This document shows, piece by piece, positions 36,205 through 48,200 of a stretch of DNA of 64,000 bases. Source of the stretch: Sisyra terminalis (lineage: Eukaryota; Arthropoda; Insecta; Neuroptera; Sisyridae); assembly GCA_958496175.1 (NCBI GenBank), contig OY292276.1:52279080-52343079 (forward strand), written 5' to 3'. Below the pieces are notes generated by a model. The model had not been told where the DNA came from. It saw nothing but the letters and a program-made list of their open reading frames with translations, and did not search any database. The translations under genes were made by a program, and so were the position numbers. Each line of letters starts with the position of its first letter. Position 1 is the stretch's first letter.

Positions 36205-36272
36205 ATGAAGTTGAAGGATTTGAGTTGTCATCGGGCGGGGATGAGTCCGAAGCGGTCGATTTTGAAGAAAAG
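36205..36272 (+). CDS. RAPSN: Tentative rapsyn first coding exon
   Basis: First ATG after an in-frame TGA at 36166; encodes a 22-residue start (MKLKDLSCHRAG, then MSPKRSILKK) and ends AAAAG before GTGGCG, a weak donor. Its phase (two bases left over) fits the acceptor at 41716 exactly, giving S at the junction. GC content is higher than around it. The start at 41864 in exon 2 is a serious alternative. Confidence 0.35.
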
Positions 36273-39200
36273 GTGGCGTATTTTTCACATAATTTTCATC
36301 ATTTTCATTTGCAGCATTATCTAGCAGCGTTGTGTAGATCGCTTATGATTTTTGCAAGAAATTTGCAGAATTTTGTGCACAAATTTTATTGACACTCTAT
36401 TGCAGGGGTGTGCAACCTGCAGCCCGTGGATCGTTTGTGGCTCGTCGCCGAACAATGCGCGGCCCACGATCGAATTTTCATTGGTAAAATAAATTATTTA
36501 ACTATGTAAAATATAGAACTATATATCAAATTAAAACTTGTAAAAAAAAACGAAATTTTTAACTTTAATTTATAAAATTTATAAAAAGCTCTCATTGTTT
36601 CATTGAAAGAAATAGTTTTGTTTATGGTTGAGCACCCCAATTCAAATTTAATATACTCATCGTAGGAATTATTATTAGGGTGTTCTAAGAAAAAAAAACT
36701 TTTCAACCTGGTTCAAAAATTTCGTTTGGGTATAAAGATACACCTGTTAAAATGAAACTTCGTAATAAATTTGAATAGGTTGTACTAGAAACATCTTCTG
36801 AGACTGGGCCAAAAAAATCGACTATTTTTTTTTAAAAGTCTATCAAAAATATTGTTCAAGGTGTCAAAATATCGGGAAGGTTTGAGCCCTTAATATTATT
36901 ATTAAGAGGTCTATCATATTTAATTTCGATTTTTTATTTGTGCTTTCATTTTTGCGTAAATGCTGTCAAACTATCAACGTAAAAAAATTCATCTGCACAT
37001 ATATTTACAGAAAATTAAATTCCCTACAAAAAATATCCCTTTAAAAATTTTTGCCAGACACTCCGTTTTCGAATAATCAAGCTTTAAACATTAATATAAT
37101 TTTTAGATTTATCTTCTTTATTTTGGAATTTTGTAACTAACAGACAAATAAATATATACAAATAAATAATATAGGTTCTTAAAGGGAATTAAATGATCTA
37201 CAAAAAAGGTCTTTTAACTTTTCTACATAAAATCACTTTATCAAAAGTTATTCACAATTAAAGTTGAATGAAATATTAAATTATTGTTTATTTTGTTTTT
37301 CTACATTTTCGTTTAATAAGTAGCTGTTAACCGAGAATAGGTTTGGATATATTATGAAATTTAAATATTCAAGCGATAAGATTGATAAAATGATAATTTT
37401 CGATTATGTAAAATATCAATTTGTCCCACTGAATGAAAAAAAAATTGGTTCAACAACGAAAAAAACAATAATTAAATTTTTCATTCCACTTTATTTATGA
37501 ATAACTTTTGAAAAAGTGATTTTATGTAAAAATGTTAAGATATCTTTTTTGTAGAACATTAAATTCTCTTCAAGATTCTATATTGTTTATTCCTATATAT
37601 TTATTTGTTCGTTAGTTACAAAATTCCAAAATAAAGAAGATAAATTTAAAAATTAGATCAATGTTTATAGCATGATTATTCGGAAACAGCGTTTCTGGCG
37701 AAAATTTTTAAAGAGACGTTTTTTGTAGGGAATTATATTTTCTATAAATATTTGTGTAGATGAATTTTTTTATATTTATAATTGGACAGCATTGACGCAA
37801 AAATCAAAGCACAAATAAAAAATCGAAATTAAAGATGACAGATCCTTAATATTAATATTAAGGGCTCAAACCTTCGCGATAATTTTTTTTTTGTCACCTT
37901 GAACAATATTTTCGTTATACTTTTCAAAAAAACAATTGTTAATTTTTTTGGCCTAGTCTACTCTTTATTTTACGTCCATCAACTTCAAATTATTTATGTC
38001 CATCAATTATTTGATCCTTTTCTGTTAACTGATTAAAATCGATTGGTTGTCCCTTCAAAAGCTGTCACTAAATACTAATGCAATAATTTATAGTTGAACA
38101 GTTTAAAAGGGGATGCGTAAAATCAATTTTTACCAAAAATTGGGTAACTTAAATAATTATAAACCATCAATTTCTAAAAGGGTTACAAAACTTTTTTTAT
38201 AATAATCAATAATCAACAAAATTATAATTGTAGAATCTTTAAATAAAATTAAATTTAGTAAAATGGTTTTTTATAGAAAATAACACGGAATAAAAAATAA
38301 ATACGGAATATTGTGGTGTTCTTTTGGTCGTTTGAAAGTTCCGAACAAAAAATTTCGTAACTTGCATATTTTCTTGGAAAACACTGTTTAAAAAAAAGGT
38401 TAATAATAATCACTATTAAAAATCTATCATAAAAAAAAGTTAAAATCAGATAGTAAAATCAATAGAGTTTAAAACCAAATTTACATGAAACAATTAATAA
38501 AATGAAATCTTCATTCCATCAAGATCAATTGAACATTAACAATATAAAAGAAAATCTACACAAAAATAATGCTAAAAGCACAAAAGTCGATAAAAGAAAG
38601 ATCATCGTAATCATTAACCAGGACAAATATACAAACAAAATGAAATAATTCATTAAAGAAAATAATATAACTCACAAGAAAGAAGATCCAACTTCAAACT
38701 TCACCATAACTTTATATAAGACCATAAATATCAGCGACTATCTTTTTAAAAACGAATTTTCAAAAAGAATCATCAAGACAATAAAACTTCAAGCTCCAAT
38801 ACTTCATGGTTTAGTATCCAAAATCCATAAAGTAAATATGCCAATTCGACCGATAATGGATTACAAACTTGCTCCTGGATATTGATTAGCCAAAAAATTA
38901 GTTCAAACCATCAAATCAGGCATCATATTGAAAGAAAATTATTCATTAAGAAATACATATGAATTTATGAATAATACTAAAAACCTAAAATTACCACAGA
39001 ACATTGAAATGGCATCACTTGTCATTGTCGACTTATTCACAAATGTCTCTGTTGAAGAAACAATCAAAATTGTGGAATATAATCTTATGACTTCAAAAAT
39101 ATATAATTATATGGTAATCAAAGACATAATGAACTTGTTAACCACCATCTTACAACAAAACTATTTCATGTTTAATCAAAAATTTTATCACCAAAAGGAA

Positions 39201-42200
39201 GGCTTGGCTATGGGTTCCCCTTTATCAGAACTACTAACCAACATTTACATTTACATGAATCACTTTGAAAATAAATATATTATGAACTATACCCACAAAA
39301 TAAAATAATATATTATGGAAGATATGTAGACAATACATTTATATTATTTATGGGAACTACCCGACAGATTGACAATATGCTATCCGATCTGAATAAAATT
39401 AACCAGAAAATAAAGTTCACTTCAGAACATGAACTAATTGGAACAATTAACTCTTTACACACAACAATCACCAATGAAAATGGAAAGTTGTTATATTATA
39501 TATACAGAAAACCAACAATAATGACCACAACCATCCATAAAACTTTATTTCATCCAAGAAACCAAAAAATGGAATTTTTCAACAGTCTTGTATACAGAGC
39601 GATCAAGTTCCCTCTTAGCACCAAAGCTCGTGAAGAAAAATTTAAGATAATTGAACAAATAGCTATTTCTAACGGATACAAAAGCTCAATCGTAGACAAA
39701 ATAATATCGAAATTTACTAAAAAATCCATTTTTCCAACTCTACCAAAAGAAAACAAAAAAATATATAAAATCAAACTTCAATAATATATTTAGTTTTACA
39801 ATCACCAACTTCCTAAAGAAAAATAACTTCAATATCGCATTTTCAACAAATAACAATATGAAGAACATTTTTAAGCCATTGGAGAACAACCAAATTACAA
39901 CGGAAAATAAAACCGGAATATATAAAATTAAATGTGGTTCCTGTGAAAAATTCTTCATTGGCCAAACTGGTAGATCTTTCGGAACAAGATATAAGGAACA
40001 TACACCCAAGAATCTCACTTCAACAACAACTTCAAATTTTATAAAACACATTTATGACGAAAATCATCAATGCTTAAATTTCGAAACAAATTTTAAGCCA
40101 CTACATATATGCAAGAAAGGATCACATATGAACACCCTAGAAGAATATGAAATGAAGCCCAAAAAATGGATCCAAATTACATTTTTAACGACAAATTATA
40201 TAAAACAATCAACCTATATGGAATATATTTACTACTGACACAATAATCATTACCTGATGATGACATCCAAAAACTGTTGAAACGTATCGTAATAAAGAAG
40301 AAATTGAGTCATAGGACATATATTATTATTCATTAATTTATACATTGTTACAATAGAGATTTTTCTTTAAATGGGTTTTTCCGGGAAAATATGCAAGCGA
40401 TATTTTGGCTCATGTGAACTTTAGCACACCCATAATCTGACAACGTTGCATTTTCGATTTTGTTTTTAATTTAATTCGAGATTAAATCGGTCCATAATGA
40501 AAATTTAGCCACAAAAGAGAGAATTATACCATATTAGAATTGAATTAACAAAAATATCGCGAATTAAATTAAAAGCAAAGTCGAAAATGCAACGTTGCCA
40601 GATTGTGGGTGGGCTAAAGTACACTTGAGCCGATATTTTTATTTCATAGCTCTCGAGCGATAAAAAAACATCCATAAATGGTACAAAATTTTCAATATTT
40701 GACAAATGACCGAAATAGAGCTTTTTATTTAAATAACTTTTTCTGAGAAAATATAAAAGTTATGAAGATTTTTCTTTCGGAATTCTTGAACGACAAAAAG
40801 CGTGTCAATTAATGGTATAATTTTTTTTTTGAATTTCAATATTCGTTAAATGACCTAAATCGAGCTTTTTCTTTAAAAAAGCTTTTTCTGGGAAAATATG
40901 TAAGTATTGGCAAACTGAGAAAATATAAGAGTTGTGAAGATTTTTCTTTCGGAACTCTTGAGCGACAAAAAGCGTGTCAATTAATGGTACATTTTTTTTT
41001 TTTTTGAAATTTCAATATTCGTTAAATGACCTAAATCAAGCTTTTTCCTTAAATGGCTTTTTCCGGGAAAATATGTAAGCAGTGGCCAAATTTTTCCATT
41101 CAAAAATTTCGACTGATTTAAAAATACCAATTAATGGGTAAAAAAAAATCATAATTTTAGTATTTAAAAAAAAGCTCTAAATGTCAAGTTAGCACATAGC
41201 ACTACATAGGGTTTTCCTGGAGTATATATGAGCGAAAATTTTGTTTTTCCAGAATTCTTGAACGACAAAATTCACCAAAATATTCCGAAGTAATTTTTTC
41301 CAAATTTCAAAAGTGTAGTGCTAACTTGATGGACATATAATTTTGTTGAGTATTCATTATTGTACAGGCAGTTTTTAGAATTGGTGGTCTATAATCATTT
41401 ATGTAAACCAAAATTGATTTTTTGCTTCCCCTTTTAAACTGTTCAACTATAATTTATTGCATTAGTACCTAGTGATAACTTTTAAGGGGGACATCAAATC
41501 CATTTTAATCAGTTAACAGAAAAGTGCCAATAGTACCTATAATTTTTTTGGAAAATATCATAATTAATATACTTTGCAACCACTCAATGTTAAGATCTTA
41601 AATTTTGACAAGTATCTTTCCATACCAAAATGAAATCGTGAAGAAACACTTTTTTTTCTCTTGGAACACCCTAACAATCACATGGACAATAACATTTTTC
41701 TGTTGTTAATTACAGTAATTCGGTCTCCCATCAATTATCCGCCTCCCGATTGCTGCCATCACCCGACTGCTCCCGCCATCCCTTAGATGGATCATTGCCT
41801 CGATTAAGATACAACGATTCTCTGGAATCACCAGATGGTTCGGATTTACGATATGAACGCTACATGGGCACCAGTAACTCCTTATTGGGGGCTTGTGCAA
41901 TTGATGTCGCCCAAAATTACGAAACGAACAATTGGGGATGTTTTGGGACGTGCAGAAATAAATTTCAGGAAGCCTTGGCGAGAAGAAAGGTAAGAAACAT
42001 TTCCATTTTTATGAACGACGAAATAAAACCAAACGCATATATAGTACTTTATTATATTGATTGTATCCAGTTATATATTTTATAGCTTCTTGTAAGGTTT
42101 TTCCAACAACATCGCACCAATTTTTGAATGGCAATACGCGGAATTGGAGTAATATTTTTTATGGCCGCTGGAAGTATATATTTTTCCAGATAATTAGATT

Positions 42201-45200
42201 TTCAAAAATTCAATACTTTATGTGGTTTTATAACTTTATTATTTTCCCTTTTTTCAAACCATACGTTTTAAACGACCAAAAAGGGTGCGTAAGAAATTCA
42301 AATCATTTTCTAAGGGTAGGAAAACCAGGGATGATTGATGACTTATAAAGTAAATTTAGAATAAAATCTATTATCTCAACCGTCAAAATATATCGATTTG
42401 AAAAATTTTAACGCCTATGAAAATATGTTTAATAGTTTCCTACTTTCATAGAACTGTGGAAAAACTATTTGTACAGGAAACGGAATTTCGTCATTACGAA
42501 CCCTTCTGGCTTTTGTTTCTGAAATTTTCCAAGTAATTTTTTTTTGGAATCTTCACTTGTTTCCCGGAAATAATAGAAGAAAAGATCGTTTGGATCGACT
42601 GGTATTTTATTGAGCTTTTAAAGCCAATAAAAATAATACTCTAGCATGTATGCATCCTTTACAAGTGGGGATGAATTTCCCGGAAAATTCGACAATTTCC
42701 CGTTATTGAATATTTGAGGATATACACTTTTAACGTTTATGAAAATATGTTTAATAGTTTCCTACTTTTATAGAATTGTGGAAAAACCATTTGTAAGAGT
42801 AACGAAATTTCGTCATTACAAACCCTTCTGGCTTTTGTTTCTGAAATTTTTCCAGTAATTTTTTTTTGAATTTTCACAAGTTTCTCGAAAATAATGGAAG
42901 AAAAGATTGTTTGGATCGGCTGGTATTTTATTAATTTTTTTAAGTCAAGAAAATAGGAATACCTTCCTTTACAAATAGGATTGAACTTCCCGGAAAATTC
43001 AACAATTTTCCGTTACTGAATATTCGAGGATATACACTTAATAAATTTTAAAGCCAATCGAAAAAACAGATCAATTTGACCAAAAATGTGCTTTTGAAAA
43101 ATTAGTTAGAAAATCTGGAAAAAACTAGTTCTGAATTTTCTTACGACTTATATTGAATGACGTTCCAATAGTTCACGCTTTTGCCTAGAAATTCGATAGT
43201 TAAAGTAAGATAAACTAAATATTTTTCCACCACCGCAATATTTATGAATAATTTTTATCCGAAATTATCGTTTTTTGGACTAACGAATATTTTCAATTAA
43301 AACTATACTGCAAGGAGCACGAGTTTAGGTTTACCAAATTTAACTGAATTTATCAAAAAAATTGGTATAATATACTACTAAGTAGTATACAAACTAAGTA
43401 GATAATAGCTAGTAAACTTTATCTCCTGAAAATTGGAAAATATAATTTTTTTTAAAAAAAACTGATGTCGACGAAAAAAGGAACTGAAAAAAGAAAAAGA
43501 AAATATTTTTTTCAATCTTAATTTTAATATCTAAGTCCCCACCGTAATGAATCTAACTAATTTTGGGTCGATTTTCAACAAAACATCAACAATTGTTAAA
43601 TAAATAATGAAAATAAGAGCAATGTTGTACTAGACCAAAAGTAGCCAACCTTCGGCTCGAGGGCCTCATGAGGCCCGATTTGATAACTTTTCCGACTCAC
43701 GAAATTCATCAAACTTTTACTTAATAATAGCCAAAGTAGCGAATACCTATGTATGACAGTAGATGAAACGTTTATTTTGAAAGTGAGTTAAGTCCATTTC
43801 AAGAACAATCTCTATAGTGTTATCATTTTTAACCATAGGAACATAAGATACTTAGGAGGAGGGAATAATTGGCGTTTTTGTTAACAACTAAAATTAAATC
43901 AGTAATTTCTGAAAACTTAGCAGTTAAATAATTAACATACTTTGTTCTAGTTACAAGAAGAAGAATCACCATATAGACCGTCCTTGAAATAGACTTATGC
44001 CACTTTCAAAATAAACGAGTCATATATTGTAAATATTTTTACTTCAATACCTTCTGGTGATTTTGCTTAAATGTGAAGCCAGGGAGTAGGAAGAAGTCAG
44101 GGAAGTAGTGAAGTTCTGTGTCTTTTATTTGTATATGTATACTCATTTGCACTCACAAGATTATACCAATATAATATCGTAAAATCTTAAATGCTACTTT
44201 TTACAGGAAACTGTTGTTATAATTACGATGTTATAACGTAAAAATTCAAATGCCAATAGGAAATTTTAAACAATATATTGTAAAGAATAAGATAATGAAA
44301 GTCTGGTCAAGAATTATGATATAACTATCGTAGCTTTTATTTTTAATGTTTTTCCGTGTATTTTAAGGAATGTAACTAAATATTTCTAAATGGTTATCAG
44401 TCTATAAGACCAGGACCATTCTACCTTCAAACGGTATTTTAATTTTTTTGATTAGAATTATTTTCAATTTGTTTTCAAATGTTTTTATTCATAAATTTTC
44501 TATAAATTATTCTTATTATAAAGTTGAAACTTTTCATATATAAATAAAAATAATTAATTTCTCAATCTCTTTCTGTTGAACTTTAGAAGCAGTCGTTACA
44601 AAAAATAATTGTGTACCCCCACAGCGCACTCGATCTCGTTGTGTATGATCAGTCCCTTTAGCTCGTGCATCAATTTCATCCTACTAGAAAACCTAACTTT
44701 ACGCATATGTATCGAAAATAACTATTTAAGTTTTATTGTTTTAATACAAACCTTATTATAAATTTCCAACCCTCCAGAACTTAGTCCATAAGAGAAAGGG
44801 TATCTTTAAGGGTATTTTTACCTTTATAGGATAAGATTTGTTAACTTTATTAGTTTAGGAGCTTAGATTTTAAGCTAAAAAGTTCACTTTTTCGTTGATT
44901 CTATTTTTGATAAAAACGTTTTTTCACTTATTAATATATTTGGAATATAGTTGAAATTTGCGTCATATTCAATAACGATGTCTAATTGTGATATCGGAAT
45001 TAAATGGATTTAGATTTGATAAATTATACTCAAATTTTTGGCCAGTATATTGTTATTAGAAGTTACAGTAGAGAAGGTTAATGCCCGTAGAATAAACTTA
45101 CATCAATTGATTCATTTTACATATTAATCTTTATACCAGTAAAAAGTTAAAACGATAACTATAGTTCAGTTCTTTTTTTCTTTCCAAAGTTTTATTTTTC

Positions 45201-48200
45201 GTCGATATTCTGTTAAAGTTTGTGTATATATAAGTTGTTCAATACTGGATACATACTCAAGTCGATACTCCTATACACAAATGTCTTTTCTATTGATAAT
45301 ATATTCTATTCTTCTGGTACATGCTATCAAAAGCACATTTTTGAAACTTCTCAATAGTTATTTGGCAACAAAACTTTTCGAAACCGATCGCTTTAACATG
45401 GTTAAACGAATATATATTATCTTGTGTTTCTTTTGAAACTGCTATCAAAGACTTTATTCGAAGCCATTTTAAAATATATGAAACAAAATAGAAATATTGT
45501 TAAACTACAAAAAAATATTGCACATAAATAACATAGTGGACCAACTTTGTTGTGATAACAAGAATTTCATTTATTTCCGACCTTAAAACCATTGAATTTT
45601 TCCATTGACATAAAAATTAATATTTTATAACATTCATAGTTGAAATTTGTAATCACTAGACATCGGATTATAACTCTATTTTTATAGGGTTATTGCATAT
45701 TTTGGTACTTTTTCATTGTAAAACCTTATTTCGGTAGTTATTCGTGTGTTGTATTATGTCGTCGACACATCCCCCTTACGTCAAGCTCTGAAAGTATTGT
45801 ACTCAATATTACTTCACATCACCTGTATAGCCCTCGGATTACATTGAGTTGCGAAAAAGACTCAAAATGAGTTCAGAATAGCAAATAAATTGTTTTTTTC
45901 TACAAAAAAAGGGTTTTTAAAAGCACTATGGCGACTACAATCATATAAAAAGCGACTACTAAACGTAGCACTACCCTCAGAACCAATATTAATACGGTTG
46001 GAACTTGGTAGGAAGCTGTATTGTTTTATGCTGAAAATTTCTAAACCATAAAAGAAGTAGTTGGAAAATTTGACAAACCAGACGCTATTGTAATTAATTC
46101 AAACCAGCCGACGTTTAAGAATTCTTCAATTAAAAAAATATTGGTCTTAATGCAACAAATTTCAGCAATATACTCGATGCAATTGAGAAATTAGAAACAT
46201 TCTTCTATGTAAGTCTATGGAAATATTCGAAAAAAATATTAAACAGAATAACGCCCTTTCAAGTAAACTATTGCAATAGGTTCGTGGCAAATTAAATGCA
46301 TATTTGTATAAAGACCCGGTTTTGAAGGAATAAAGAAAATTGATGCATTTATCAACGGCATTTCTGAAGAGATCTCCGAAAATTCCGCCAAATTTCAAAT
46401 TCTATCCGGTAACGTAAGTTGATGTTGAAAGTTCATTTTCAGCTTTTCACTTGTTTCATCTTTATGGTCCAATTGTGGATCTAAACCATCCAGGATTCCA
46501 CTGAAATATCCACAGAAAATTTCTGGAGAATAGGTGTGGCGGCTTAGGAGAAGTTCAGTACTGTACATAAGTACAGAAGAATTATATATATTAAGAAAAA
46601 TTATTAGACTGGGCCAAAAAAATCCAATATTTTTTTTTTGAAAAGTATATCGAAAATATTGTTCAAGGTGACAAAAAAAAAAAAATATCGGGAAGCTTTG
46701 AGCCCTTAATATTAATATTAAGAGGTCTATCATCTTTAATTTCGATTTTTTATTTGTGCTTTCATTTTTGCGTCAATGCTGCCAAACTATCAAGGTAAAA
46801 AAATGCATCTGCACATATATTTATAGAAAATTAAATTCCCTATAAAAAACGTTTCTTTGAAAATTTTTGCCAGACACGCCGTTTTCGAATAATCATGCTT
46901 TAGACATTGATATAATTTTTAGATTTATCTTCTTTATTTTGGAAATTTGTAACTAACGAACAAATAAGTAAATAGAAATGAACAATATAGATTCTTGAAG
47001 GGAATTTAATGCTCTACAAAAAAGGTCTTCTAACGTTTTTACATAAAATCACTCTTTCAAAAGTTATTCATAAATAAAGTGAAATGAAAAATTAAATTAT
47101 TGTTTTTTTCGTTGCTGAACCAATTTTTTTTAATTCAGTGGGACAAATTGCTATTTTGCATAATCGAAAATCGTCATTTTATCATTATTATCGCTTTAAA
47201 TATCTAAATTTTATAATATATCGAAACCTATTCTCGGTTAACAACTACTTATTACACGAAAACGTAGAAAAACGAAATAAACAATAATTTAATATTTCAT
47301 TCAACTTTAATTGTCAATAACTTTTGAAAATCTAATTTTATGTAAAAATGTTAAGACACCTTTTTTGTAGAACATTAAATTTCCTTTAAGAATCTATATT
47401 GTTCATTTCTATATATTTATTTGTTCGTTATTTACAAAATTCCAAAATAAAGAAGATAAATCTAAAAATTATATCAATGTTTAAAGCTTAATTATTCGGA
47501 AACGGCGTATCTAGCAAAAATTTTCAAAGAGATGTTTTTTGTAGGGAATTTAATTTTCTATAAATATTTGTGCAGATAAATTTTTTTACCTTGATAGTTT
47601 GACAGCATTGACGCAAAAATGAAAGCACAAATAAAAAATGGAAATTAAAGATGATAGACCTCTTAATATTAATATTAAGGGCTCAAACCTTCCCGATATT
47701 TTTTTGTTGTCACCTTGAACGATATTTTTGATATACTTTTCCACAAAAAAAAAGTCGATTTTTTTGGCCAAGTCTAATCTTTATGGTCCAATTTTAGATC
47801 CAAACCATCCAGGATCCCACTTAATTACACATAGAAAATTTCAGGAGAATAGGTCTGGCGGCTTAGGAGAAGTTCCATACTGTACATAAGTACAGAAGAA
47901 TTATATATATTTATATATATTAATTATATATATTTATTATACACATATTTTGCCAATTTTTAGTGCATATTTTGGCATTTTTATAGTGCTAATAATCCGA
48001 TGTCTAGTTATCACCAATGAACAATTTTTCTTAAAAATATTAACTTTTCAAAAGCTTCAAAAGACTTTTATTTTATTGTTACGAAAAGTATATTTTCGTT
48101 GAACAAAGTTTCTGAAGCTTCTCTTCAATTTATGTACATATTTGCTTTACAAAAAAAGAATAGAGAAAAAGCTCAAATTGGGTCATCTTTTATATACATT

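Larger units (their letters stand above)
36675..41675. mobile_element. Five-kilobase TA-flanked foldback element holding nested insertions
   Basis: TTAGGGTGTTCTAAGA at 36675 is answered by the complement of TCTTGGAACACCCTAA ending at 41675. The arms continue inward with weaker pairing (TTTCGTTTTGGGTATAAAGA against its partner near 41615). A second inverted pair lies at about 37983-38180 and 41360-41530 (AACAGTTTAAAAGGGG and complement). Between them are palindromic element D, a Penelope-like pseudogene and a tandem repeat block. It lies in rapsyn intron 1. Confidence 0.65.

Noticed and set aside
42061..42348. 95-codon open frame right after rapsyn exon 2
   Set aside because: Lies in intron 2 in AT-rich sequence, no homology; the exon has a clear GTAAGA donor before it.
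46395..46733. 112-codon minus-strand frame
   Set aside because: Runs across the junction of an RTE-like tail and palindrome E; composite and not conserved.
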